From NCBI GenBank assembly GCA_030674185.1, contig JAPXFY010000026.1, positions 56,431,752-56,495,751 of the forward strand: DNA of 64,000 nt, in the 5' to 3' direction. Origin of the DNA: Monoplex corrugatus. Its lineage: Eukaryota; Mollusca; Gastropoda; Littorinimorpha; Ranellidae. Under the pieces are notes generated by a model. It worked only from the letters and a program-made list of their open reading frames with translations. It ran no database searches and had not been told where the DNA came from. Below, piece by piece: positions 47,517 to 59,807 of the stretch (position 1 is its first letter; each line of letters opens with the position of its first letter). A program made the translations under genes and the position numbers.

Positions 47517-49700
47517 AGTATGCTTACTGTTTTTGACCCACACCTTGCAGGTGGTACGTTGCTTGGGATACCTGTATGCTGCTGTTTTTGGCCTACACTG
47601 TGCAGGTGGTACGTTGCTTGGGATACCTGTATGCTTGCTGTTTTTGGCCTACACCGTGCAGGTGGTACGTTGTTTGGGATATCTGTATGCATGCTGTTTT
47701 TGGCCTACACCGTGCAGGTGGTACGTTGCTTGGGATATCTGTATGCATGCTGTTTTTGGCTTACACCGTGCAGGTGGTACGTTGCTTGGGATACCTGTAT
47801 GCATGCTGTTTTTGGCTTACACCGTGCAGGTGGTACGTTGCTTGGGATACCTGTATGCATGCTGTTTTTGGCCTACACCGTGCAGGTGGTACGTTGTTTG
47901 GGATATCTGTATGCATGCTGTTTTTGGCCTACACCGTGCAGGTGGTACGTTGCTTGGGATATCTGTATGCTTGCTGTTTTTGGCCTACACCGTGCAGGTG
48001 GTACGTTGCTTGGGATATCTGTATGCTTACTGTTTTTGGCCCTACACCGTGCAGGTGGTACGTTGCTTGGGATATCTGTATGCTTACTGTTTTTGGCCTA
48101 CACCGTGCAGGTGGTACGTTGCTTGGGATACCTGTATGCTTGCTGTTTTTGGCCTACACTGTGCAGGTGGTACGTTGCTTGGGATACCTGTATGCTTACT
48201 GTTTTTGGCCTACACCGTGCAGGTTGTACGTTGCTTGGGATACCTGTATGCTTGCTGTTTTTGGCCTACACTGTGCAGGTGGTACGTTGCTTGGGATATC
48301 TGTATGCTTACTGTTTTTGGCCTACACCGTGCAGGTGGTACGTTGCTTGGGATACCTGTATGCTTACTGTTTTTGGCCTACACTGTGCAGGTGGTATGTT
48401 GCTTGGGATACCTGTATGCTTACTGTTTTCGGCTTACACCGTGCAGGTGGTACGTTGCTTGGGATATCTGTATGCATGCTGTTTTTGGCCTACACCGTGC
48501 AGGTGGTACGTTGCTTGGGATACCTGTATGCTTGCTGTTTTTGGCCTACACCGTGCAGGTTGTATGTTGCTTGGGATATCTGTATGCTTACTGTTTTTGG
48601 CCTACACCGTGCAGGTGGTATGTTGCTTGGGATACCTGTATGCTTGCTGTTTTTGGCCTACACCGTGCAGGTTGTATGTTGCTTGGGATACCTGTATGCT
48701 TGCTGTTTTTGGCCTACACCGTGCAGGTTGTATGTTGCTTGGGATACCTGTATGCTTGCTGTTTTTGGCTTACACCGTGCAGGTTGTATGTTGCTTGGGA
48801 TATCTGTATGCTTGCTGTTTTTGGCCTACACCGTGCAGGTTGTATGTTGCTTGGGATATCTGTATGCTTACTGTTTTTGGCCTACACCGTGCAGGTTGGT
48901 ATGTTGCTTGGGATACCTGTATGCTTACTGTTTTTGGCCTACACCGTGCAGGTTGTATGTTGCTTGGGATACCTGTATGCTTGCTGTTTTTGGCCTACAC
49001 CGTGCAGGTGGTACGTTGCTTGGGATACCTGTATGCTTGCTGTTTTTGGCCTACACCGTGCAGGTTGTATGTTGCTTGGGATATCTGTATGCTTGCTGTT
49101 TTTGGCCTACACCGTGCAGGTGGTATGTTGCTTGGGATACCTGTATGCTTGCTGTTTTTGGCCTACACTGTGCAGGTGGTATGTTGCTTGGGATACCTGT
49201 ATGCTTACTGTTTTTGGCTTACACCGTGCAGGTGGTACGTTGCTTGGGATACCTGTACGCATGCTGTTTTTCGCCTACACTGTGCCGGTGGTATGTTGCT
49301 TGGGATACCTGTATGCTTGCTGTTTTTGACCCACACTGTGCAGGTGGTACGTTGCTTGGGATACCTGTATGCATGCTGTTTTTCGCCTACATTGTGCCGG
49401 TTGTACGTTGCTTGGGATACCTGTATGCTTACTGTTTTTGGCTTACACCGTGCAGGTGGTACGTTGCTTGGGATACCTGTATGCATGCTGTTTTTGGCCT
49501 ACACTGTGCAGGTGGTACGTTGCTTTGGATACCTGTATGCTTGCTGTTTTTCACCCACACCGTGCAGGTGGTACGTTGCTTGGGATACCTGTATGCTTGC
49601 TGTTTTTGGCCTACACTGTGTAGGTGGTATGTTGCTTGAGATACCTGTATGCTTGCTGTTTTTTTTACCCACACCGTGCAGGTGGTACGTTGCTTGCACT
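47517..49700. repeat. 56 bp array, stop-free in three forward frames
   Basis: About 39 units containing GGTGGTACGTTGCTTGGGAT, ACCTGTATGCTTGCTGTTTT and TGGCCTACACCGTGCA. Variation is mostly C/T (GGTACG or TGTATG, CACCGTG or CACTGTG). The unit has no stop in any plus frame and 56 is not a multiple of 3, so all three frames stay open (778, 687 and 618 codons) and each cycles through a 56-residue Cys/Leu/Tyr-rich repeat. No signal peptide, spacer or splice context supports a gene. It lies in the intron between 50847 and 47205. Confidence 0.9.
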
Positions 49701-49734
49701 GTCTGCACACTCTGTCTTTGGCAGGCGTGCATGC

Positions 49735-49985
49735 TGGGTATTTTCAACATGACATTGACATGACTGACCGGATCTTTAACATGCATACTTGATGTTCTTT
49801 GTACGTATACACACGAAGCAAGTGTAGGCTCTACCAGGTGTGCACACATGTTGGCCTGGCAGATCGGGAAAATCGTCATCCTTTACCCGCCAGGTGGGAG
49901 GTATCGGTTGAAAATGGAACTCCAGACCTTCCGATTGGAAGTTTGACGTCTCACCCACTGGGCTCACTGGGCTACCTCGCCCGTC
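49735..49985 (-). mobile_element. tRNA-derived SINE
   Basis: On the minus strand the head GAGGTAGCCCAGTGAGCCCA (A-box-like, about 49950-49978) is followed by the B-box-like GGAGTTCCATTTTC (49910-49923), then CACCTGGCGGGTAAAGGATG, CGATCTGCCAGGCCAACATG, CACACCTGGTAGAGCCTACA and TGTATACGTACAAAG...CATGTTAAAGATC. From memory this GGTGGGTAAAG...GATCT-CCAGGTC-A...GTTAAAGATCC body is abundant in gastropod genomes; not checked here. Confidence 0.7.
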
Positions 49986-50039
49986 ACTATACCTATTTGT
50001 GTGGCTTGTTGTCTCTATGTGCGTGTTCTTCTTTGTCTG

Positions 50040-50300
50040 TATTAGCGGATCTGGCTGCCGAATTTGACCAGGGACCAGTTCTTCCGTGCCGTGGTGTCTT
50101 TAACATGCACAAAGTACACACTCTGTTTTAGTTTATTGTCTCATCTGAAAGAAGGGCACCCACACCACCATTCAAGGTCGAGTGGAAGGAAGGGTGGAGG
50201 AGTGGGGAGGGAGAGAAAAAAACCTGTAAAGCCGGGGATGGAACCCTGGGTTTCTGGTATTTTCGCTCAGGCTAGCCACTGTTTGAGGCATCAACAGCAG
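50040..50300 (-). mobile_element. Second tRNA-like SINE
   Basis: On the minus strand: an ACAGTGGCTAGCCTGAGCG region and CCCAGGGTTCCATCCCCGGC (B-box-like) near 50220-50285, then TTTCAGATGAGACAATAAAC, TGTGCATGTTAAAGACACCA and CTGGTCCCTGGTCAAATTCG. The GAGACAATAAAC...GTTAAAGA-CC...TCCCTGG-CAAATTC order is a SINE body I associate with molluscs. It abuts the SINE at 49735-49985 in the same orientation. Confidence 0.6.
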
Positions 50301-50374
50301 AGCAATCACATGCATCATTCACACAAACTAAAATAAATCACCAAAATATGCATGGAAAACAAGAATGTCTGGAA

Positions 50375-50545
50375 GGAAAGAAGGAAGAAAGAACGAAAAA
50401 CAAGAAAGAAAGAGAGAAAGAACAAACGACCTTAAAAGACAGAAAGAAAAAGAGAAAGAAAAAACGACAGAAAGAAAAAAAGAAAAAAAAAAAGAAAAAG
50501 AAAAAAAAAAGAAAAAAGAAAATGAAACAGAGACAAACAGGCAGA
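50375..50545. repeat. (GAAA)n-like purine tract
   Basis: GAAAGAAA and AAAAAGAAA sequence, open in several frames by composition only. Confidence 0.9.
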
Positions 50546-50737
50546 CAGAATGAAGGAAGAATTCAACGAATAAATAAGCTGATGCTCATCTGTTTATCTA
50601 TAATATAAAAGTTATTAGGTTTGGTTTTTCGCCAGTTTTCACATTATGCACTTATGGTCAACGAACTGTTGAATTTTCTGTAACAAAACAAAAAGAAAGA
50701 TGGAAACAAAGAAGTCAAAGACAAAAAGAATGAATGA

Positions 50738-50818
50738 ATAAATTAATGAATGAAGGAAGGAAGGAAAGAAGGAAGGAAGGAAGGAAGGAAGGCAGGCAGG
50801 CAGGAAGGAAGGAAGGAG
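50738..50818. repeat. (GGAA)n microsatellite near the donor
   Basis: GGAAGGAA run with three GGCA units; lies 30 bases inside the intron that starts at 50846. Confidence 0.9.
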
Positions 50819-50846
50819 TGACAAAGAGAAAGAAGAGTGAAGTTAC

Positions 50847-50959
50847 CTTGATCTGGAGTTGAGCAGCAGCGACCAGAATGACTTCTTCATCATCAGGCAC
50901 AGGAACCCATAGCCTGGCCGGCATCTTCAATGAAGCTGCAACTTGCTCTTCGTTTAGAC
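50847..50959 (-). CDS. Exon of the FN3 gene, domain unassigned
   Basis: 113 bp: two bases plus 37 codons LNEEQVAASLKMPARLWVPV, PDDEEVILVAAAQLQIK. Acceptor ATTCTGTATTGTGAAG, donor ATCAAG then GTAACT (good). Entered in phase 1 from 59135 (QLK-G-LNEEQ) and left in phase 0 to 47205. No FN3 core tryptophan is visible. The strand-like pattern EEVILVAAAQLQIK suggests a beta-sandwich ectodomain segment. Assignment to the gene rests on phases, strand and splice sites. Confidence 0.7.
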
Positions 50960-51004
50960 CTTCACAATACAGAATATTAATAATGATGGTAACAGTAACA
51001 ATGT

Positions 51005-51011
51005 GATGATG

Positions 51012-51043
<32 letters not shown>

Positions 51044-51407
51044 GATGAGTGGTGGTTGGTGGTGTAGTGGTGGTGATGATGATGATGATGGTGGTGGTGA
51101 TGATGATGATGACGATGATACGACGACGACGATAAGAATAACAACAACAACAATCGCCGTCGTCATCATCATCATCAGAAGAAGAAAAGAATCGTCATCA
51201 TCATCGTCATCAGAAAAAGAAGAAAAGAATCGTCATCATCATCATTATCATCAACATTATTATCATCATCATAACAGAGGGAAAGAATCGTCGTCGTCAT
51301 CATCATCATCATCATCATGATCATCATCATGATGATCATCATCATCACAGAAGAAAAGAATCGTCATCAGAAGAAGAAGAAGAAAGAATCACCATCACCA
51401 TCACTAT

Positions 51408-51439
<32 letters not shown>

Positions 51440-51460
51440 TCATCATTATCATTATCATCT
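51005..51460. repeat. GAT tract facing ATC tract
   Basis: GATGATGATG on the plus strand at 51005-51120, then CATCATCATC at 51150-51460 with AGAAGAAAAGAATCG modules repeated four times. The opposite polarity of the halves could allow an imperfect long hairpin. Confidence 0.85.
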
Positions 51461-51894
51461 TCATCAATCATTATAAATAGCACTATCCCTGCTTGTCTTT
51501 GTGGTCTGGTCACTGGTCACTGGTACACACTTATCTAGCTCTCTCCCTTCTTCTTCTGACTCACGACTTCCTCAGCAAAACAACGTTAGACGTAAATGTC
51601 ATGGTTCCCATGTTTTGTTTTGTTTCTGTTTCCTCAATCAATAACCCCCCCCCCCCCCCCAGCTCTGGAGTTCCGGTTCAAATAATATCAGACCTACAGT
51701 TTTTGTTTCATCGTTCAAATCCCATCTCACAATTTATTTCATCAGACAACAATTCTGTGTCCAGAATCTTTCTTATTTTTGTAGCCTATTCCTGTTTCCA
51801 TTATGTTTGTAAATAGGTCTGTGACTGTGAGTGTATGTGTGTGAAACAAAAGTGTTTATGTAAGTGCCTAGATCCATAGGTAAGCATGGTGACT

Positions 51895-54800
51895 TTGAAG
51901 AAAGTCAGAGACCTATTCACAGATGGATACAGTCAGAGACCTATTCACAGATGGATACAGTCAGAGACCCTTCACAGATGGATACAGTCAGAGACCCATT
52001 CACAGACGGATTACAGTCAGAGACCCATTCACAGATGGATACAGTCAGAGACCCATTCACAGATGGATACAGTCAGAGACCCATTCACAGATGGATACAG
52101 TCAGAGACCTATTCACAGATGGATACAGTCAGAGACCCATTCACAGATGGATACAGTCAGAGACCCATTCACAGATGGATACAGTCAGAGACCCATTCAC
52201 AGATGGATACAGTCAGAGACCCATTCACAGATGGATACAGTCAGAGACCCATTCACAGATGGATACAGTCAGAGACCTATTCACAGATGGATACAGTCAG
52301 AGACCCATTCACAGATGGATACAGTCAGAGACCCATTCACAGATGGATACAGTCAGAGACCCATTCACAGATGGATACAGTCAGAGACCCATTCACAGAT
52401 GGATACAGTCAGAGACCTATTCACAGACGGATAAAGTCAGAGACCTATTCACAGATGGATACAGTCAGAGACCTATTCACAGACGGATAAGTCAGAGACC
52501 TATTCACAGACGGATAAAGTCAGAGACCTATTCACAGACGGATAAAGTCAGAGACCTATTCACAGACGGATAAAGTCAGAGACCCATTCACAGACGGATA
52601 AAGTCAGAGACCTATTCACAGATGGATAAAGTCAGAGACCCATTCACAGATGGATACAGTCAGAGACCTATTCACAGACGGATAAAGTCAGAGACCATTC
52701 ACAGACGGATACAGTCAGAGACCTATTCACAGACGGATAAAGTCAGAGACCATTCACAGACGGATAAAGTCAGAGACCTATTCACAGACGGATAAAGTCA
52801 GAGACCCATTCACAGATCGGATAAGTCAGAGACCTATTCACAGACGGATAAAGTCAGAGACCCATTCACAGATGGATACAGTCAGAGACCTATTCACAGA
52901 TGGATACAGTCAGAGACCTATTCACAGATGGATACAGTCAGAGACCTATTCACAGATGGATACAGTCAGAGACCTATTCACGGATGGATACAGTCAGAGA
53001 CCTATTCACAGATGGATACAGTCAGAGACCTATTCACAGATGGATACAGTCAAAGACCTATTCACAGATGGATACAGTCAGAGACCTATTCACAGATGGA
53101 TACAGTCAGAAGACCTATTCACAGATGGATACAGTCAAGACCTATTCACAGATGGATACAGTCAGAGACCTATTCACAGATGGATACAGTCAGAGACCTA
53201 TTCACAGATGGATACAGTCAAGACCTATTCACAGATGGATACAGTCAGAGACCTATTCACAGATGGATACAGTCAGAGACCTATTCACAGATGGATACAG
53301 TCAGAGACCTATTCACAGATGGATACAGTCAGAGACCTATTCACAGATGGATACAGTCAGAGACCTATTCACAGATGGATACAGTCAGAGACCTATTCAC
53401 AGATGGATACAGTCAGAGACCTATTCACAGATGGATACAGTCAGAGACCTATTCACAGATGGATACAGTCAGAGACCTATTCACAGATGGATACAGTCAG
53501 AGACCTATTCACAGATGGATACAGTCAGAGACCATTCACAGATGGATACAGTCAGAGACCTATTCACAGATGGATACAGTCAGAGACCTATTCACAGATG
53601 GATACAGTCAGAGACCTATTCACAGATGGATAAGTCAGAGACCTATTCACAGATGGATACAGTCAGAGACCTATTCACAGATGGATACAGTCAGAGACCT
53701 ATTCACAGATGGATACAGTCAGAGACCTATTCACAGATGGATAAGTCAGAGACCTATTCACAGATGGATACAGTCAGAGACCCATTCACAGATGGATAAG
53801 TCAGAGACCTATTCACAGATGGATACAGTCAGAGACCATTCACAGATGGATACAGTCAGAGACCTATTCACAGATGGATACAGTCAGAGACCTATTCACA
53901 GATGATACAGTCAGAGACTATTCACAGATGGATACATCAGAGACCTATTCACAGATGATACAGTTCAAGTCAAGAGACCTATTCACAGATGGATACAGTC
54001 AGAGACCATTCACAGATGGATACAGTCAGAGACCTATTCACAGATGGATACAGTCAGAGACCTATTCACAGATGGATACAGTCAGAGACCTATTCACAGA
54101 TGGATACAGTCAGAGACCATTCACAGATGGATACAGTCAGAGACCTATTCACAGATGGATACAGTCAGAGACCTATTCACAGATGGATACAGTCAGAGAC
54201 CCATTCACAGATGGATACAGTCAGAGACCTATTCACAGATGGATACAGTCAGAGACCCATTCACAGATGGATACAGTCAGAGACCTATTCACAGATGGAT
54301 ACAGTCAGAGACCATTCACAGATGGATACAGTCAGAGACCTATTCACAGACGGATACAGTCAGAGACCTATTCACGATGGATACAGTCAGAGACCTATTC
54401 ACAGATGGATACAGTCAGAGACCTATTCACAGATGGATACAGTCGAGACCTATTCACAGATGGATACAGTCAGAGACCTATTCACAGATGGATACAGTCA
54501 GAGACCTATTCACAGATGGATACAGTCAGAGACCTATTCACAGATGGATACAGTCAGAGACCATTCACGATGGATACAGTCAGAGACCTATTCACAGATG
54601 GATACAGTCAGAGACCTATTCACAGATGGATACAGTCAGAGACCTATTCACAGATGGATACAGTCAGAGACCTATTCACAGATGGATACAGTCAGAGACC
54701 ATTCACAGATGGATACAGTCAGAGACCTATTCACAATGGATACATCAGAGACCATTCACAGATGGATACATCAGAGACCTATTCACAGATGGATACAGTC

Positions 54801-57318
54801 AGAGACCTATTCACAGATGGATAAGTCAGAGACCTATTCACAGATGGATAAGTCAGAGACCTATTCACAGATGGATACAGTCAGAGACCTATTCACAGAT
54901 GGATACAGTCAGAGACCTATTCACAGATGGATACAGTCAGAGACCATTCACGATGGATACAGTCAGAGACCTATTCACAGATGGATACAGTCAGAGACCA
55001 TTCACAGATGGATACAGTCAAGACCTATTCACAGATGGATACAGTCAGAGACCTATTCACAGATGGATAAGTCAAGACCTATTCACAGAGGATAAGTCAG
55101 AGACCATTCACAGAGGATAAGTCAGAGACCTATTCACAGAGGATACAGTCAGAGACCATTCACAGATGGATACAGTCAAGACCTATTCACAGAGGATAAA
55201 GTCAAGACCTATTCACAGAGGATAAAGTCAGAGACCTATTCACAGAGGATAAGTCAAGACCATTCACAGAGGATAATCAGTACAAGACGTAGTTACACAG
55301 ATTGATACAGTCAAGACCTATTCACAGATGGATACAGTCAGAGACCTATTCACAGATGGATACAGTCAGAGACCTATTCACAGATGATACAGTCAAGACC
55401 TATTCACAGATGGATACAGTCAGAGACCATTCACAGAGGATACAGTCAGAGACCTATTCACAGATGGATACAGTCAAGACCTATTCACAGAACGGATACA
55501 GTCAGAGACCTATTCACAGATGGATACAGTCAAGACCCATTCACAGATGGATACAGTCAGAGACCTATTCACAGATGGATACAGTCAGGACCATTCACAG
55601 ATGGATACAGTCAGAGACCTATTCACAGATGGATACAGTCAGAGACCATTCACAGATGGATACAGTCAGAGACCTATTCACAGATGGATACAGTCAAAGA
55701 CCTATTCACAGATGGATACAGTCAGAGACCTATTCACAGATGGATACAGTCAAAGACCTATTCACAGATGGATACAGTCAGAGACCTATTCACAGATTGA
55801 TACTGTCAAAGACCTATTCACAGATGGATACAGTCAGAGACCTATTCACAGATGGATATAGTCAGAGACCTATTCACAGATGGATACAATCAAAGACCTA
55901 TTCACAGATGGATACAGTCAGAGACCTATTCACAGATGGATACAGTCAAAGACCTATTCACAGATGGATACAGTCAGAGACCTATTCACAGATGGATACA
56001 GTCAGAGACCTATTCACAGATGGATACAGTCAGAGACCTATTCACAGATGGATACAATCAAAGACCTATTCACAGATGGATACAATCAGAGACCTATTCA
56101 CAGATGGATACAATCAGAGACCTATTCACAGATGGATACAGTCAAAGACCTATTCACAGATGGATACAATCAGAGACCTATTCACAGATGGATACAGTCA
56201 GAGACCTATTCACAGATGGATACAGTCAGAGACCTATTCACGGATGGATACAGTCAGAGACCCTATTCACAGATGGATACAGTCAGAGACCTATTCACAG
56301 ATGGATACAGTCAGAGACCTATTCACAGATGGATACAGTCAGAGAGACCTATTCACAGATGGATACAGTCAGAGACCTATTCACAGATGGATACAGTCAG
56401 AGACCTATTCACAGATGGATACAGTCAGAGACCTATTCACAGATGGATACAATCAGAGACCTATTCACAGATGGATACAGTCAAAGACCTATTCACAGAT
56501 GGATACAGTCAGAGACCTATTCACAGATGGATACAGTCAGAGACCTATTCACGGATGGATACAGTCAGAGACCTATTCACAGATGGATACAGTCAGAGAC
56601 CTATTCACAGATGGATACAGTCAAAGACCTATTCACAGATGGATACAGTCAGAGACCTATTCACAGATTGATACAGTCAAAGACCTATTCACAGATGGAT
56701 ACAGTCAGAGACCTATTCACAGATGGATACAGTCAGAGATCTATTCACAGATGGATACAGTCAGAGACCTATTCACAGATGGATACAGTCAGAGACCTAT
56801 TCACAGATGGATACAGTCAAAGACCTATTCACAGATGGATACAGTCAGAGACCTATTCACAGATGGATACAGTCAAAGACCTATTCACAGATGGATACAG
56901 TCAGAGACCTATTCACAGATGGATACAGTCAAAGACCTATTCACAGATGGATACAGTCAAAGACGTATTCACAGATGGATACAGTCAGAGACCTATTCAC
57001 AGATGGATACAGTCAGAGACCTATTCACAGATGGATACAATCAGAGACCTATTCACAGATGGATACAGTCAGAGACCTATTCACAGATGGATACAGTCAG
57101 AGACCTATTCACAGATGGATACAGTCAGAGACCTATTCACAGATGGATACAATCAGAGACCTATTCACAGATGGATACAATCAGAGACCTATTCACAGAT
57201 GGATACAGTCAAAGACCTATTCACAGATGGATACAATCAGAGACCTATTCACAGATGGATACAATCAGAGACCTATTCACAGATTGATACAGTCAAAGAC
57301 CTATTCACAGATGGATAG
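51895..57318. repeat. 28 bp array, 5.4 kb
   Basis: About 195 units of AGACCTATTCACAGATGGAT plus ACAGTCAG. Blocks differ: CCCATTC dominates 51970-52400, ACGGATAAAGTC dominates 52425-52860, the plain unit dominates 52870-53900, units missing a base are frequent at 53900-55300, and TCAAAGACC or ACAATCAG variants mark 55680-57300. The unit is stop-free on the plus strand and not a multiple of 3, hence frames of up to 661 codons; these are not genes. Intron between 59135 and 50959. Confidence 0.95.
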
Positions 57319-57329
57319 ACTATAGAGCG

Positions 57330-57600
57330 AACCAGGCGCTGACACAATCCATGTTGATTTGGTCATTACGCTCGCCATATCATGTCACCCGATGCACTGT
57401 CCAAGACCATCCTTTAGGCCTCCCTGCGAAGAGATCATCGACGTGTCGACAGAGCAGGAAGATCTGGGTGGCAAATATCAAAGACTGGACCAACATCAGT
57501 GTGCCTGAACTACTGGCTGTTGCTCCTCAAAGACAAGAGATGGACGATCCTGACCGATGCGGTGTCCCCTAAGTCCCCCCAACAACAACACTGGTTATGG
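57330..57600 (+). pseudogene. LINE C-terminal fragment
   Basis: KRSSTCRQSRKIWVANIKDW, then TNISVPELLAVAPQRQEMDD. The W--NI--W-----PELL--A--R-----L pattern is the terminal segment of RTE-like LINE proteins. Only the last 70 or so codons are visible, and it is a different copy from the element at 57767. Confidence 0.6.
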
Positions 57601-57766
57601 GATGTGAATTGTCTTACTACCTTAGTCCGCTGACGAGGGTCAAGTATGTATCAACACTATTTCACGCTTTATCAGTATTTGTCAAGCCGACTGTCCTTTC
57701 AAATGATTGAGGAGTTCCATAAAGGTCAGGTATTTATCAACATTTTTATCACGTTTTATCAATAAA
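57601..57766. repeat. Exon-end array, part 1
   Basis: One to two units of the array also found at 58869-59134. On the gene strand a unit reads ACCTGACCTTTATGGAACTC and then a degenerate donor. Split from part 2 by the RTE-like element. Confidence 0.75.
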
Positions 57767-58868
57767 AACCAAAAACCTCCCAGCTGTTCTCCTATTTATA
57801 GACTTTTCTAAAGCTTTTGATTCGATCCGCCGAGGAAAGATGAAGGAGATTCTAACTGCATATGGACTACCCAAGGAGACAGTAGACGCCATCATGATGC
57901 TGTATCAGAATACCCGCTGTATGGTTCGCTCCCCCCACAGAGACAGAGTTCTTCAACATCACTGCTGGAGTCCTTCAAGGAGATACGCTTGCCCCCTACA
58001 TTTTCATTATCTGTCTCGATTATGTGCTGAGGAAAGCAGTGGATAAGAACAAAAAACTCGGCTTTACCCTCACAAAACAGAAGAGCAGACGCTACCCTGT
58101 GGTAAAGATAATAGATGCGGATTACGCTGATGACCTGGCTTTTCTCGCAGACCTTCTAAAGGATGCAACATATCTCCTTCACAGTGTCGAAAGAACAGCA
58201 ATGGAGATCGGGCTCCACCTCAATGCGAACAAAACAGAGTTCATCTGTCTGAACCAAGATGCATCAGAAGGCATGAGAAGTCTCAATGGAGATACAATCA
58301 AACAAGTTCAAGACTTTAAATACATGGGCAGCTACATTGACTCCACAGAACAAGACGTCAACACTAGACTCGGAAATGCCTGGGGCGCTCTAAATCAACT
58401 GGACAAAATCTGGAAATCCAATCTACCAAACAACCTGAAAAGGAACTTCTTCCGAGCAGCAGTAGAGTCCGTTCTTACATATGGCTCAATCTCTTGGACC
58501 CTAACAACGACATTGGAGAAGAAGATTGATGGAGCATATACACGAATGCTGCGTGCAGCCCTGAACAAATCCTGGAGAGAAAATCCAATTAACAAAGAGT
58601 TATATGGTAAGATCCCACCAATCAGTAAATCAATACGTCAACAAAGACTGCTGGCGTAGCAAAGAAGAACTGATGGGGGATGTTCTACTATGGAGACCCA
58701 GCCATGGCAAACAAAGATCAGGACGTCCAAAGAAGACCTTCATCGACCAACTGATGGATGATACGGGCTGTCAGTATGATGAACTACCTACTGCAATGTC
58801 TGACAGAGAAGGATGGAAGAAACGTGTCATGGATAGCCGAGCAAGCTCGACATGATGATGATGATGAT
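57767..58868 (+). mobile_element. 5'-truncated RTE-like LINE (reverse transcriptase part)
   Basis: Opens with LLFIDFSKAFDSIRRGKMKE (RT catalytic block A), then ILTAYGLPKETVDAIMMLYQ. A frameshift near 57930-57960 is followed by ITAGVLQGDTLAPYIFII in another frame. The long frame 58024-58659 has DADYADDLAFLADLLKDATY (YADD box), LHLNANKTEFICLNQ, the FKYMGSYIDSTEQDVNTRLG thumb block and [21 protein letters not shown] shift near 58650 leads to CWRSKEELMGDVLLWRPSHG and ending DREGWKKRVMDSRASST. A (GAT)n tail closes it at 58852-58868, as is usual in RTE-like LINEs. Upstream endonuclease is absent. Confidence 0.8.
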
Positions 58869-59134
58869 TATCAATATTTGTCAAGCTCACTAACCATTAA
58901 ACTGACAGAGGGCTTCCACAAAGGTCAGGTAGTTATCAATATTTTATCACGTTTTATCAATATTTATCAAGCTCACTTACCATTAAAGTGACAGAGGGCT
59001 TCCACAAAGGTCAGGTGTTTATCAATATTTTATCATGCTTCATCAATGTTTGTCAAGCTCACTAACCATTAAACTGACAGAGGTATTTATCAATATCTTA
59101 TCATGCTTTATCAATGTTTATCAAGCTGACTAAC
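58869..59134. repeat. Exon-end array, part 2
   Basis: Two full units and one shortened unit of about 90 bp: TATCAATATTTGTCAAGCTC, ACTAACCATTAAACTGACAG, AGGGCTTCCACAAAGGTCAG. On the gene strand it carries CTGACCTTTGTGGAAGCCCT then TCAGTTTAATG and GTTAGTGAG, a copy of the last 36 or so bases of the exon at 59135 with its donor. Confidence 0.85.
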
Positions 59135-59332
59135 CTTTTAACTGATAGACGAGTTCCACAAAGGTCAGGTCTTGATTGGAGAGCTTGTCGAAGGGAGGCG
59201 GAGTGGGAAAGTCCACATCGAAGTGTCCAAAGAACGTGTCCAGTCTCTCCACAGGAAAGGTGGACACAGTGAGACAGGCGTCATCAGGCAGGGTGAGCTT
59301 CTTCAGGGCCTGGCTCTGGTCATTCTGCAACA
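59135..59332 (-). CDS. Exon of the FN3 gene, domain unassigned (most 5' exon seen)
   Basis: 198 bp: two bases, 65 codons, one base. Acceptor CGTGTGGTTGCAG; an alternative eight bases on (TGTTGCAG) would start at 59324 in phase 0. Donor TTAAAAG then GTTAGT. Encodes LQNDQSQALKKLTLPDDACL, TVSTFPVERLDTFFGHFDVD, FPTPPPFDKLSNQDLTFVEL, VYQLK. Leaves in phase 1 to 50959. The pattern P-T-P-P-P followed by L-S-N-Q-D-L-T-F-V could be an inter-domain linker with the start of a beta-sandwich. Upstream exons could not be identified in the last 4.6 kb of the window. Confidence 0.7.
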
Positions 59333-59339
59333 CTGCAAC

Positions 59340-59805
59340 CACACGCAACTTGCTTGGCTTTTTTGATAGAACCCTGGATTCCAAACTTCCTATCTCGTGC
59401 TCAATCCCAGCTGGCATCATCCAAGCTGGCCTGTCCGCTAACCCATCATAATGCTGTGGTCATTCTGTCGGTGTCAGCTCAGTGTTTCATAGGTTTCTGT
59501 GCAAAAATGATCGTGATCTCAACCATAAGCCTGCACATACACCCTGTGCGTTGACAAGGTCTTAATGTCCTACCTAGCGTATGTCTTTTGTATCTTGTCT
59601 TCGTATCAGTCCGCCATTGCAACAATCTAGGACATATAAAAAGGAATTGTGTCTATCAATCTCTTAAAAAAAACATGAAAACAACACCCTAGTATAAACT
59701 GACCTCACCGACGTCCTATACAAATGCATCACAGAAACCAACCCCAAATAATACAATACATCTTCATCTTTACCATTAACATGATTAAATCATCGTCTCC
59801 ATCAT
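59340..59805. other. Unassigned intronic sequence
   Basis: Nothing recognisable beyond short open frames overlapping the exon on the other strand. Confidence 0.4.
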
Positions 59806-59807
59806 CC

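Noticed and set aside
51864..57325. Frames of up to 661 codons repeating DLFTDGYSQRPIHRWIQSET
   Set aside because: All three forward frames are open because the 28 bp unit lacks stops; no gene context.
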